10,716 nt of DNA from the NCBI GenBank assembly GCA_028707675.1, contig JAQWAM010000020.1:1-10716 (forward strand), given 5' to 3'. The stretch's first letter is position 1. The number at the start of each line of letters is the position of its first letter. The notes beneath the pieces were generated by a model. It was not told the DNA's origin, searched no databases, and was given only the letters and a program-made list of their open reading frames with translations. The position numbers were made by a program, and so were the translations under genes. The stretch is from Kiritimatiellia bacterium (GTDB taxonomy: Bacteria > Verrucomicrobiota > Kiritimatiellia > RFP12 > UBA1067). Shown here piece by piece: positions 1-6,923 of this stretch.

Positions 1-238
1 GACACACGGACGCCCGGTTCTCCTTGCCCATGTGTAGCGTGTAAATCGCCATGCAGTGTGTGACCACAGCCTCATGGTCATCAGAACGCGCGGTTTCGAA
101 AATGACCTGCAAAGCGTTGGTGTCGGAATAATCCTGCATGTACTGCGCGACAGCGTCGAGGATATAAGGATACTTTGTTTCCTCGGCATAAAGCGACGCA
201 CATGCGCAAGCGCATACAAGCACGAATCCATATTTCAT
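1..238 (-). CDS. Partial secreted protein of unknown function (N-terminal 79 residues)
   Basis: An open frame on the minus strand begins with ATG at 238-236 and runs off the left edge. The first residues, MKYGFVLVCACACASLYAEE, form a short signal peptide: one Lys, a hydrophobic core unusually rich in Cys and Ala, and an Ala-x-Ala-like cleavage site near residue 18. The mature part begins with acidic, aromatic-rich sequence and looks helical (Asp-Ala-Val-Ala-Gln-Tyr-Met-Gln-Asp-Tyr). No domain was recognised; alternating helices could fit a HEAT- or TPR-like fold, but that is a guess. A GGAAAGG ribosome-binding site lies 7 nt upstream of the ATG. No stop codon interrupts the frame within the window. 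The hydrophobic start, the ribosome-binding site and the frame together make it likely to be real. Confidence 0.7.
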   Translation of the reverse strand, partial: MKYGFVLVCACACASLYAEETKYPYILDAVAQYMQDYSDTNALQVIFETARSDDHEAVVTHCMAIYTLHMGKENRASVC

Positions 239-420
239 GACAGAGCCTTTCCGTTCATCAAATGTGTACAATCAGGATTTCTTTGGGGAGGCAAGTAAAA
301 TTTTGTTCGGGAATTGCCAGAATCGGGACAGGGGCGCCGGAATCAAGGTTTTTGGCTCGCAGGGGTTGTGGTTTTCTCCGCAACCGCATCATTTGTGCCC
401 CGGCACTCGCGCGCCGCATA

Positions 421-441
421 TAAAAAAAGGCGGGCTCCGCC
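421..441 (-). terminator. Rho-independent terminator of the TPR gene
   Basis: Read on the minus strand, GGCGG-AGC-CCGCC is followed directly by seven T residues. It lies 9 nt beyond the TGA stop of the TPR gene. The stem is only 5 bp but is all G/C, and the position and T-tract are typical of an intrinsic terminator. It separates this gene from the secreted-protein gene that starts at 238. Confidence 0.75.
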
Positions 442-450
442 CCCTGGCTG

Positions 451-1524
451 TCAGTTTTCTTTTTGCGGTGTCCAGCCTTGCAGGACCGCGTCAAGCGAGG
501 GCTTTCGCGTATGCTCGGGCAGGTTGGATGTAAGCCGCCGGTAAAGTTCATGCGTGAGCCGCTCCTGTCCGCCACGCCGCGTTTGCTGGATCGCCGTGGC
601 CAGAAAACGGAGGCGGATGCCGCTCATGGTGCGGGAGGGAAACTCGCGGCAGACCGACTCCAGAAAGTCAGCCGCGGTCAGGGCCAAGCCGTAGTTGGGC
701 GCCACGCGCCATTCTCCCGCGGCCGCGTCGCCGGTGAATCGTCCGCTGAAGACGCTGAGCAGCAGCGGCTGGTAGACACCGCGGGAACAGAGCAGCCGCT
801 CGGCGCCGACCGCGTGTTCGAGACCCTGGCTGGCCCAGTAGACGGCGTGTGATTCGGCTAGTCGCCAGTCGAGCGGGCCGAAGCGGCGTTCCGTCTCCAG
901 CATGCGGTCGGCGTCGAGGCGCAGCGCGGAGAGCTTTGCGCGGTCGGCCGCGGAGACGTCGAGGGTGCCGTCGGCTTTCACGAAAGGCGTCATGGCCCGC
1001 GCCAGATCCAGCTTGTAGGCCAGATGCGCGCTGTCGAGGTTGTCGCCGATCTTGTTCTGATATATCCATGCCAGCTCACGGTAGAGCTTGGCCTCGCGCG
1101 GGTTGAAGCGCAGGCCGTCGTCGCGCAGCAGGCGTATGCCGTTCTTGACCCAGCGCAAGCGGTCCTCGTCGCGCGCCATCATGACGCTGACGTTGTAGGC
1201 GAGGTTCCAGGCGTTGTAGGCCCAAGCCTCGGCGGTGTGCGGGTCGAGCATGGCGATCCATCTTGCGAGCTGCACAAGCTCCAGGAAGCGTCCCTCCTCC
1301 TGCAGGCGGTTGACGCGGAACCAAAGTATTTCAGCGGTGATGCCGCGGAACCCGCCGAGGCCGGCCATCACGAAATTCAGGGCGGGCGGCACGTCGGCGG
1401 AGTAGCCCTCGTAGGCATCGGGCATGCCGGCGCGGCGGGCCGCGGCCAGCCTGCGGCTCTGCCAGGCCGCCAGCAGAACCAGCGCGGCCGTCACGGCCAG
1501 CCACCTGTACGGTTTGCATCGCAT
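451..1524 (-). CDS. Membrane-anchored TPR-like protein, conserved hypothetical
   Basis: A 357-residue protein with one N-terminal hydrophobic segment (about residues 8-22, VTAALVLLAAW) after a basic start (MRCKPYR), so probably anchored in the inner membrane with the rest outside the cytoplasm. Residues 58-160 hold helical-repeat sequence with TPR character: GFRGITAEILW, RLQEEGRFLELVQLARWI, LDPHTAEAWAYNAWNLAYN, then NPREAKLYRELAWIYQNKIG. The 'LDPH..EAW...AWNLAYN' block resembles conserved hypothetical proteins I associate with PVC bacteria; this is recalled, not searched. The C-terminal half is helical, charged and without recognised catalytic motifs. The ATG at 1524-1522 puts the hydrophobic helix at the N-terminus; a GGAG lies about 14 nt upstream, longer than ideal spacing. 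The gene stands alone with its own terminator, and its function is unknown. Confidence 0.85.
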   Translation of the reverse strand: MRCKPYRWLAVTAALVLLAAWQSRRLAAARRAGMPDAYEGYSADVPPALNFVMAGLGGFRGITAEILWFRVNRLQEEGRFLELVQLARWIAMLDPHTAEAWAYNAWNLAYNVSVMMARDEDRLRWVKNGIRLLRDDGLRFNPREAKLYRELAWIYQNKIGDNLDSAHLAYKLDLARAMTPFVKADGTLDVSAADRAKLSALRLDADRMLETERRFGPLDWRLAESHAVYWASQGLEHAVGAERLLCSRGVYQPLLLSVFSGRFTGDAAAGEWRVAPNYGLALTAADFLESVCREFPSRTMSGIRLRFLATAIQQTRRGGQERLTHELYRRLTSNLPEHTRKPSLDAVLQGWTPQKEN

Positions 1525-1638
1525 ATTCTTTGGGATTTCTCCGCAGGATTTGTTGTTAAAAAACAGTTTAAGGCCACTGGGTCATTCTGCTTCAGCTATA
1601 GCCATGAACGGAAAAAGAACGCCCCGGCGCACATAAAA

Positions 1639-1667
1639 ACCATACTGAATCGCTGTTGCCGTAACAA
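1639..1667 (-). promoter_or_regulatory. Candidate sigma70-like promoter for the TPR gene
   Basis: On the minus strand, TTGTTA (1667-1662) and TATGGT (1644-1639) are separated by exactly 17 nt. They match the TTGACA and TATAAT consensus at four of six positions each. Transcription would start near 1632, giving a leader of about 110 nt before the TPR ATG at 1524. This is a motif match only, in a region that also holds a broken gene. Confidence 0.3.
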
Positions 1668-1701
1668 GCCGTTTGTTCAGCGGGAAACGGGAACAGCCCG
1701 C

Positions 1702-1775
1702 CGGGGTCGTAACCTCGGAGCGTGCCTTGAACTACGCGCCACATCACGTTTTCGATCTTGTCGCCTTTGAAGCCC
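1702..1775. repeat. 74-bp exact direct repeat, copy 1
   Basis: Bases 1702-1775 are identical to 2992-3065, an offset of 1290 bp in the same orientation. Similarity continues to 1785 with only two mismatches (1776 and 1780). Copy 1 lies in the chimeric fragment; copy 2 lies inside the intact metallophosphoesterase-SGNH gene, which is therefore the likely donor. Recombination between the copies would remove gntR and the 3' end of the phosphoesterase gene. Confidence 0.95.
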
Positions 1776-1900
1776 GTGTAGAAAAGGTCGCAGATCTCAT
1801 TATGCGTCACGCGGCAGTCGTAGGCGTTCAGGATGAAGACGCCGCTCCCCTCGGGCGAAACGTTGCCGCGATTGTGGCAGGGCGCCGCTTCGATAGCCCA
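1702..1900 (-). pseudogene. Chimeric gene fragment: parallel beta-helix piece joined to an SGNH-domain piece
   Basis: On the minus strand about 40 codons (roughly 1890-1773) read as one coil of a right-handed parallel beta-helix protein, including CHNRGNVSPEGSG, LNAYDCRVTHNEICD and LFYTG. This strongly resembles the 'PEG.G......DC.V.HN.I.D.YYTG' coil of the pectate-lyase-like beta-helix families. Instead of continuing with the usual helix sequence, the frame switches at the Thr-Gly codons into GFKGDKIENVMWRVVQGTLR, identical to part of the SGNH-like domain encoded at 2992-3065. After that exact copy ends at 1702 the frame continues into unrelated sequence and stops at 1592. Upstream there is no credible start: extending the frame takes it into the gntR promoter. 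I read it as a relic made by joining two unrelated genes, not as a working protein. A misassembly is the main alternative. Confidence 0.6.
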
Positions 1901-1925
1901 GATCCCCGCTAAAACTAGAATTGCG

Positions 1926-1949
1926 GGCGAAAAATATGATATATTTGCG
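1926..1949 (+). promoter_or_regulatory. Promoter and candidate operator of the gntR-type gene
   Basis: A perfect inverted repeat, AAATAT-GAT-ATATTT (1932-1946), sits inside a slightly longer imperfect one flanked by GCG and CGC. It contains two overlapping -10-like hexamers, TATGAT (1935-1940) and TATATT (1940-1945). If TATATT is used, the expected start point falls at or within a base of the ATG at 1953, which would make the mRNA leaderless; this agrees with the lack of a Shine-Dalgarno sequence. Because it is symmetric and directly before a GntR-family gene, it could be an autoregulatory site, but its A/T-rich sequence is not the usual GntR-family operator. The -35 element is unclear. Confidence 0.35.
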
Positions 1950-1952
1950 CAC

Positions 1953-2645
1953 ATGCGAAAGAAAAAGAATGGACAGAGCCTGATGGACAAGGCCTACGGG
2001 TATGTCAGTGAAAGACTCGGAAGCGGGGAGCTTAAGCCCGGGCAAAAGCTGTCTGAGCCATCACTCGCCGCGGCCTGCGGCGTGAGCCGCACGCCCATGC
2101 GCGAAGCTGTGCGCCGCCTGATCGAGGAAGGTGTTGTCTATCAGATAGCCAAGTCTGGCACTTACGTCACGGGCTTCGGCGCAAAGGATGTTTGTGACGC
2201 CTACGAAATCCGCGCGGCTATTGAATCCGCCCTCCTTGAACGTGCCATAGCCGCACTCACAAAGAAAGACCTCTCCGAACTCGAGCATCACTGCACCCGC
2301 ATGTACCAAGCGATCAAGGCTATGCGAAAGGCAAAGATGTCGATCATGACCGGACAGCCCGAGGTAGACTTCCTCAGAGAAGACCTTTCCTTTCATCAAC
2401 TGCTTCTGCGCGTTTCAGGCAACACGCTGGCCGAAAAGATCATCGCCAATACCTATCGCCGCAACCAGTTCTTCGGCACCCATTCGCACCAGCGCACCCT
2501 GCGGCACGTGGCGAACGCTTGGCGCTATCACTGCGAAATTCTCCGCGCCTGCCGCAATCGCGACGCCGCCTCTGCCGTCCGCTGGCTCAAGAACCACATC
2601 GCGAGTTCGCAGAAGGACGCCCTTCTTCCCCTTTCAAAGATGTGA
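1953..2645 (+). CDS. GntR-family transcriptional regulator, FadR/FCD subfamily
   Basis: A 230-residue DNA-binding regulator. Residues 10-75 form the GntR winged helix: AYGYVSERLGSGELKPGQKL, then EPSLAAACGVSRTPMREAVRRL, then the wing with GTYV. Residues 80-220 match the all-helical FCD effector domain, with YEIRAAIESALLERAI, the metal-site pattern D144...H148 (EDLSFHQLLLRVSGN), then H193 (YHCEIL) and H215 (KNHI), the usual Asp/His ligand set. Such proteins usually repress sugar-acid or other carboxylate catabolism genes and bind a carboxylate through the metal; the ligand here is not deducible. I chose ATG 1953 because the winged helix begins soon after it; upstream in-frame sequence is low quality and overlaps the promoter. 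ATG 1983 is an alternative start. No adjacent catabolic operon is visible; the gene converges with the phosphoesterase gene. Confidence 0.88.
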   Translation: MRKKKNGQSLMDKAYGYVSERLGSGELKPGQKLSEPSLAAACGVSRTPMREAVRRLIEEGVVYQIAKSGTYVTGFGAKDVCDAYEIRAAIESALLERAIAALTKKDLSELEHHCTRMYQAIKAMRKAKMSIMTGQPEVDFLREDLSFHQLLLRVSGNTLAEKIIANTYRRNQFFGTHSHQRTLRHVANAWRYHCEILRACRNRDAASAVRWLKNHIASSQKDALLPLSKM

Positions 2646-2818
2646 TTCAGCAAACCTTGTCCTCCGCTGTTTCTGCCCCTTTCCCCCTTTCATCATCTTG
2701 CGGATGCGTATCGCGGCCAGACAGCATGTCGCCAAGCCGCACGTCAAATATAGCGGCGGCTGATTTCAGCGAGGGTCAGTGCAAGTGTTTTGTCGGCCCC
2801 TTGTCGCTTGTCTTACGC

Positions 2819-4240
2819 TCATTTCCCCTGGTTTTCGCCTACGGCGGCATGGCCAGCCCCAAAACTAATCCGACACTCTGCGCTCGGCGCACGTTCGCGG
2901 ACGAGTCCAAGCAGTTTCGAATACCCGGCCTCGATCTCCTTCGGCGAATTGACGCCCTTGTTGTGACCGCCTGCGGAAACAACCACCACGTCGGGGTCGT
3001 AACCTCGGAGCGTGCCTTGAACTACGCGCCACATCACGTTTTCGATCTTGTCGCCTTTGAAGCCCATGTCGAAAACCTGCCAGTCATCGCCGAAGTCGAC
3101 CGCTTTCGCGCTCGCCGTTTCGTCACCGAGCAGCACCGCGCGTTTCTTGCCCTTCTTAAATTTCTCTATCCCGCCTCCGTACACGCATCCCTGACGCAGG
3201 ATGACCGCGTGTTTGAAGTGCCAGTCGTAGCCGTCACCTTGCGTCACCTCCGCAGGAATAAGCGCCGTGTTCTTCTCGTCCTTGTACTTCGCGGGATTCT
3301 CCGCGAGGTGCGACGGATAGTCGAGCGGCGTTTCGATCCAGCCCAGCGTCGTCGCGCACGTCTGGATCGTGTCGCCGTGGACTCCCGAAAGGGCGATGTG
3401 CGAGACCACCGGCCCTTTATCTTTCGTCATTGTCACCCACGTGATGCCGTCCATGATGCCGTAACGGAGGTCTTCCTGCACGACATTACGGTCAAAGCCG
3501 CCACCGACCGTACCGATCATGTAGTACTTCTTCCCGTGGCGTATCGCCGTGCAGTAGTTGTGCCAGTCACCGCAGAACACGGTGTAGTCGTATTTGTTGA
3601 TCTTGCGCTCGAACTCGATCCAGCGGTCGCTCGTCCAGTCGATCGGCTTGTGCATGAAGAGGAAGCGCCAGCGCGCGTCCTTGTGCTTTTCGATCTCCTC
3701 CAGCGCCCAAGCGATCTGGTTCTCCGAGAGCGGTTCGCGCGGCGGGAAGTAGTCGTGCTGCTCCATCGTGTTGAAGCACACGAAGAGGCAGCCTTTGTAG
3801 GTGAAGCTGTAATAGGTGTTTGTGCCGTGCAGCTCCTGCCAGACGTCGATGGACTTCTGCCGCGCGGGCGTCATGCCTGTGAAGCCGGTCCAGATGTCGT
3901 GGTTGCCCACAACGTAGAAGAACGGCATCTCGAGTTTGCCGATGTGCGTCTTGAGCTCGGCCCACTGCTCGCGCACGTCCGGCTTGCCGCCACATTCGAT
4001 GAGATCACCCACCGACATCACGAACGCGGGCCGAAGGAGATTGAGGGTGTCCATCGCCTTACCGAACAGGCCCTTGCGCTCGCCGCCCGTGCGGTCCGGC
4101 AGCACCGCGAAATGGAATTCCTGCGGACCGCCGAGGAATTCTTCGCTAGTCCAAGGCTTCGTCCCGGAGAGCGTATGCTGGAAATCGGCCCCGATCACCA
4201 CAGATGCCATCAATATAAAAACTGCCACAAACTTCATCAT
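2819..4240 (-). CDS. Secreted calcineurin-like metallophosphoesterase fused to a degenerate SGNH-hydrolase-like domain
   Basis: A 473-residue protein with a signal peptide (MMKFVAVFILMASVVIGA). Residues 42-230 carry the calcineurin-like phosphoesterase motifs in order: PDRTGG (D49), VGDLIE (D79), GNHD (N113, H114), FMHKP (H197) and GDWHNY (H227). The usual DxH motif is D-R-T, and the first His of the usual GHxH is Asp225, so one metal site is altered. From about residue 365 the sequence resembles an SGNH (GDSL-like) hydrolase: LLGDETA at the nucleophile block, GFKGDKIENVMWRV, then VVVVSAGGHN. The nucleophile Ser is Glu374, the usual N-D is H-N, and the protein ends at residue 473 before the block that would supply the Asp-x-x-His dyad, so this domain is probably non-catalytic or truncated. 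ATG 4240 is preferred because AAAGGAG lies 8 nt upstream and the signal peptide follows directly. The substrate is unknown; a periplasmic phosphoester is likely. Confidence 0.85.
   Translation of the reverse strand: MMKFVAVFILMASVVIGADFQHTLSGTKPWTSEEFLGGPQEFHFAVLPDRTGGERKGLFGKAMDTLNLLRPAFVMSVGDLIECGGKPDVREQWAELKTHIGKLEMPFFYVVGNHDIWTGFTGMTPARQKSIDVWQELHGTNTYYSFTYKGCLFVCFNTMEQHDYFPPREPLSENQIAWALEEIEKHKDARWRFLFMHKPIDWTSDRWIEFERKINKYDYTVFCGDWHNYCTAIRHGKKYYMIGTVGGGFDRNVVQEDLRYGIMDGITWVTMTKDKGPVVSHIALSGVHGDTIQTCATTLGWIETPLDYPSHLAENPAKYKDEKNTALIPAEVTQGDGYDWHFKHAVILRQGCVYGGGIEKFKKGKKRAVLLGDETASAKAVDFGDDWQVFDMGFKGDKIENVMWRVVQGTLRGYDPDVVVVSAGGHNKGVNSPKEIEAGYSKLLGLVRERAPSAECRISFGAGHAAVGENQGK
2992..3065. 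repeat. 74-bp exact direct repeat, copy 2 (inside the phosphoesterase-SGNH gene)
   Basis: Identical to 1702-1775. It encodes GFKGDKIENVMWRVVQGTLR and a few following residues of the SGNH-like domain. Because the reading frame continues naturally on both sides into SGNH-like sequence, this is the native location and copy 1 is the derived one. Confidence 0.95.
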
Positions 4241-4277
4241 GTCTTCATCTCCTTTATCTAACGCGGGCGGTGCCCGC
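4241..4277 (-). promoter_or_regulatory. Ribosome-binding site and leader hairpin of the phosphoesterase gene
   Basis: AAAGGAG (4255-4249 on the minus strand) lies 8 nt before ATG 4240 and decides the start. Just upstream, GCGGGC-ACC-GCCCGC (4277-4263) forms a perfect 6-bp G/C stem with a 3-nt loop in the likely leader, about 7 nt from the ribosome-binding site. It has no T-tract, so it is not an intrinsic terminator. It may stabilise the mRNA or be an operator; the function is unproven. Confidence 0.6.
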
Positions 4278-4283
4278 AACCCA

Positions 4284-4478
4284 AAGGCTGTAAGACTGTG
4301 AGGCTGTACGAATAAGGCGATTACGAATGATTAACCACGAAAGACGAGCAGACGCTCGTCCCTCCCTTGCAGCCTCACAACCGCCCATCCTCACAGTCTA
4401 AAAACCTTACAACCTTGCAGTCTTACAGCCTCACAGCCTTCCCCCCTCACAACCTCACAGTCTCCCAATTTCACACAT
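4284..4478. repeat. Low-complexity intergenic repeat tract with inverted end motif and GACGAGC hairpin
   Basis: The spacer between the phosphoesterase and reductase genes contains no gene. From about 4368 to 4475 it is built of degenerate units near CCTCACAGYC or CCTTACARCC, repeated with roughly 10-bp phasing. The motif AGGCTGTAAGACTG (4285-4298) is the exact reverse complement of CAGTCTTACAGCCT (4418-4431), so the tract can fold back over about 120 nt. Between them, GACGAGC-AGAC-GCTCGTC (4343-4360) is a perfect 7-bp hairpin with no T-tract. I recall similar hairpins and 'cacagtctcacag' tracts from PVC-type genomes, but this was not searched. Confidence 0.6.
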
Positions 4479-4488
4479 TCAGACACGC

Positions 4489-4515
4489 AAAAAAACGTTC
4501 TTCCGGTACAGGAAC
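4489..4515 (-). terminator. Possible terminator downstream of the reductase gene
   Basis: On the minus strand GTTC...GAAC (4515-4512 pairing with 4500-4497, with one more C-G pair possible across a bulge) is followed within one base by seven T residues. It lies about 95 nt after the reductase stop codon. The stem is weak, so the call depends mainly on the T-tract and the position. Confidence 0.3.
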
Positions 4516-4610
4516 AAAAGGAAAAGCCAGCAGATAAGCATGTCAAAACCGCAGAGTATGTCCAGCGATTCGAGTCTGCCGGTTTTATCCATTCAATCGG
4601 TCATTCTATA

Positions 4611-6845
4611 TCAAATCAGTTCGCATTTACCTCCGGCGCAGGCCACGGTCTGGGTGACGGTCGTGTTGTCTTGGCGTTCGATCAGCTTGGTGTAATCCAC
4701 CGGCAGGTATGTGCGCGTCAGGTCTTCCCACTGTTTGCAGGCGTTGACGCGTTTGAGGCAGCGGGTCATTTTGAGGATGTCGTCGCTGAAATAATTGCGC
4801 GCGAACTTGCGGGCGCGCCGCACCCAGTCGAGTTTCGCCTCGCGCACGATCTCGATGGCCTCGAAAACCCGTTTGGGATAGGTTTTGGAGGTTTCTTCGT
4901 CGAGATTCTCGCCGCGCCCGAGGGCGCAGTCGCAGGCGGCCCAGAGGTTGTCGTCGAAGGCGTGCAGGCCGTCGACGATCAGGCCGGACGCCAGCAGGGC
5001 GCCCACGCCGTAGGTGTCGACGATCTCGGCGGCGGTGAGCACCTCGCAGAAGGGCGCCTGCGGATAGTCGAGGTCGCCGCCGTCCGGCAGCAGCGAGACG
5101 CCGGCGAAGGCGTGGCGGTGTTCGAAGATGAAGGCCTCGACGTGTTCCCACTCGCCGTCCTTGACCGAGATCGTGTTGGAGACGTTGTGGCTTAGCCAGG
5201 GCCGGGCGCACAGCTCTGCACGTTTGCCCGCGTCGATCCAGTTCTCCTTGGTGAGTTTGACTTTGCGCAGCAGCTCCACGGCGTCCACGTCGCGTTTGGT
5301 CAGCGAGTCGGGGCTGGCCTCCACGCAGAAGGTCAGCACCACATCGGTGCCGTTGGGATTCCAGACCGATTTTTCAACCGCCATGGGGTTCTGAGCCTTG
5401 AAGAAATCGACCAGCAGTTCGTCCTCGTTGGCCTGCGCGCGCCGGAAGTAGCGCTTGGCGTGGTGCGGGTGTATGCCGGAAGATGTGCCGAGGATGCTGC
5501 TGGTGGTGCCGGCGGGCTTGACGCAGGTGGCGCGCGCGCAGGGGTTGATGCCGATGCGAGCGGCGATCTCGGCGTTGACCTCCAGTATGAGGCGCGCCAT
5601 TTCGCGCTGGAGATCCGGGTCGAAGGCCACGGCCGGGTGTTCCATCATGCCGGTCATGGAAATGCCCAGCAAGGCTTCGCGTTTGGCGATGCGGGTGCTG
5701 GTCTCACCGAGATAGCCGAAATCGGTGTAGTCGGCCTGCAGTGTGCCCAGGATGGCGGCGGCTTTGCAGGCCTCGCGAAACTTCCCGGCGTTGTCAACCA
5801 CCCGCATATTTATCTCGCAAAGATTGCAGAAGGCGAATCCGGTCTTTCCCTCGATCTGCGGATACAGGCCGATCTCGCCGCAGGGGTTGAAGGTCATGTC
5901 CGGATGGTCGGTCCATACGAAACCCGGCTCGCCGAATTCCCTGACGGATTTCATGAGTTTTGCGAACTGCTCGCGTGTGCTCTGGTCGCGCAGCAGCACC
6001 GCCGAATTGTTCGAGCGGGCGCGCTGCGGGTTTTCTGTGAACCAGTTGCCGGTCTTGGCGGTGGCCATCAATTCATCATCAGGAGAAAAGAGACAGATGG
6101 TGGCGCTGCGCCGCACGCCGCCGGAAAGCACCGCGTCCGAAGCGTGCATGAGGATGTCGTAGGCGTCGACCGAACGCATGCGCGTGTGCCCCTCGGCGAC
6201 CCTTTGATCGAGCAGCCCTCGAATCTTCTCCAGGCTGCGGCGCAGCGGTTCCGGGCCGGGGGCGCGGCCCATGCCGGAAGAGATGGGGCGGCCTTTGGAG
6301 CGTATCTGCGAATAGTCGAACTGCACGGTCTGCCCCGCGAACTCGGGGAAGGGGCGGTCTTCGTCGAAGTACGTCGAGAGCAGGGCGCCCAGCGCGTCGG
6401 CCCAGCCCTCGATCGTGTCGGGGATCACGAAAGTGGCGCTGCTTATGCCCGGCTTGGATATGCCGGGCAGCTTGTCGATGTGGTGCCGCTGCACCGAGAA
6501 GCCCACGCCGCAGCCGCAGAGCAGCAGCCACAGGGCCTCCTGGAAAAAGCGCGGTCGGTCGCAATAAGAGGTGGTGCAGTTGTAGATGCGCGCGTTTTTG
6601 CGCAGGATCGGGTCGCCGCCGAACTGCATGGCGCGCTGGCTGCCGAGCACCATGCGGCGCTTGATCGCCCCCTCGCATACAGAAAGCAGATCCTCTATGT
6701 CAAGGCCTTTGGCGGCGAAATGGCGCCGGTGCATGTCGATCACCCGCTCGACCGCCTCGTCAAAGGTCTCGCGCCGCAGTTTTTCAGGTATGTAGCGGCT
6801 GTATTTGGAAGTGAAAACGTAGTTCTGCAAAGATTCGATGCTCAT
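4611..6845 (-). CDS. nrdJ: Adenosylcobalamin-dependent (class II) ribonucleoside-triphosphate reductase
   Basis: A 744-residue enzyme making deoxyribonucleotides from ribonucleotides with a B12-generated thiyl radical, so it works with or without oxygen. The length is close to the monomeric Lactobacillus leichmannii enzyme (739 residues). Visible catalytic elements: Cys90 in YNCTTSYCD (one partner of the reducing pair); the N-P-C-G-E block with Asn320, thiyl Cys322 and Glu324; Cys340 in FCNLCEIN (second partner of the pair); and the C-terminal shuttle Cys736-x4-Cys741 in CAGGKC, three residues before the end. Substrate-binding sequence VKPAGTTSSILGTSSGIHPHH is also present. ATG 6845 is chosen because the family sequence (SIESLQNYVFTSKYSRYIPE) begins there and GGGGA lies 7 nt upstream; an upstream in-frame extension to 6932 is hydrophobic, unlike the family, and overlaps the promoter. 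The gene stands alone, with NrdR-like sites upstream. No cobalamin riboswitch is seen. Confidence 0.95.
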   Translation of the reverse strand: MSIESLQNYVFTSKYSRYIPEKLRRETFDEAVERVIDMHRRHFAAKGLDIEDLLSVCEGAIKRRMVLGSQRAMQFGGDPILRKNARIYNCTTSYCDRPRFFQEALWLLLCGCGVGFSVQRHHIDKLPGISKPGISSATFVIPDTIEGWADALGALLSTYFDEDRPFPEFAGQTVQFDYSQIRSKGRPISSGMGRAPGPEPLRRSLEKIRGLLDQRVAEGHTRMRSVDAYDILMHASDAVLSGGVRRSATICLFSPDDELMATAKTGNWFTENPQRARSNNSAVLLRDQSTREQFAKLMKSVREFGEPGFVWTDHPDMTFNPCGEIGLYPQIEGKTGFAFCNLCEINMRVVDNAGKFREACKAAAILGTLQADYTDFGYLGETSTRIAKREALLGISMTGMMEHPAVAFDPDLQREMARLILEVNAEIAARIGINPCARATCVKPAGTTSSILGTSSGIHPHHAKRYFRRAQANEDELLVDFFKAQNPMAVEKSVWNPNGTDVVLTFCVEASPDSLTKRDVDAVELLRKVKLTKENWIDAGKRAELCARPWLSHNVSNTISVKDGEWEHVEAFIFEHRHAFAGVSLLPDGGDLDYPQAPFCEVLTAAEIVDTYGVGALLASGLIVDGLHAFDDNLWAACDCALGRGENLDEETSKTYPKRVFEAIEIVREAKLDWVRRARKFARNYFSDDILKMTRCLKRVNACKQWEDLTRTYLPVDYTKLIERQDNTTVTQTVACAGGKCELI

Positions 6846-6907
6846 TTCTGTCCCCGAAAAAAATAAAATCAAAAGCCCTGTCAGGCAAATCCATGTCGGC
6901 CAAACGG

Positions 6908-6923
6908 TCTCTATATATAGTAG
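6908..6923 (-). promoter_or_regulatory. NrdR-like box, proximal to nrdJ (weaker copy)
   Basis: TCTCTATATATAGTAG on the plus strand matches 11 of 16 positions of the NrdR box consensus ACACWATATMTTGTGT. Its centre is exactly 32 bp from the centre of the stronger box at 6940-6955, the spacing usual for paired NrdR boxes. It overlaps the -10 hexamer of the reductase promoter. On its own it would be a weak call; the spacing makes it credible. Confidence 0.6.

Noticed and set aside
1592..1990. Intact secreted protein on the minus strand with a hydrophobic start (ISYFSPAILVLAGIWAIEAA)
   Set aside because: The start would lie within gntR, there is no convincing ribosome-binding site, and the body is a beta-helix scrap joined to a copied SGNH piece and then nonsense. 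Treated as a relic.
2646..2818. Bidirectional terminator between the converging gntR and phosphoesterase genes
   Set aside because: I found no stem-loop with a flanking T-tract in this 173-bp gap; nothing else is recognisable there.
2519..4261. Long plus-strand open frame (580 codons) opposite the phosphoesterase gene
   Set aside because: It is the GC-rich antisense shadow of the phosphoesterase gene. Its translation is Arg/Val/His-rich with no domain, while the opposite strand has a signal peptide, a ribosome-binding site and phosphoesterase motifs.
5460..6866. Long plus-strand open frame (468 codons) opposite nrdJ
   Set aside because: Antisense shadow of the reductase gene, Gly/Ala/His-rich, with no recognisable motifs.
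6862..6885. Attenuator in the nrdJ leader (GCCTGACAGGGC followed by a T-rich run on the minus strand)
   Set aside because: The stem has only 3-4 good pairs and the T run is interrupted; too weak to call.
6846..6910. Cobalamin riboswitch in the nrdJ leader
   Set aside because: The predicted leader is only about 65 nt, too short for a B12 riboswitch, and I see no B12-box-like sequence in it.
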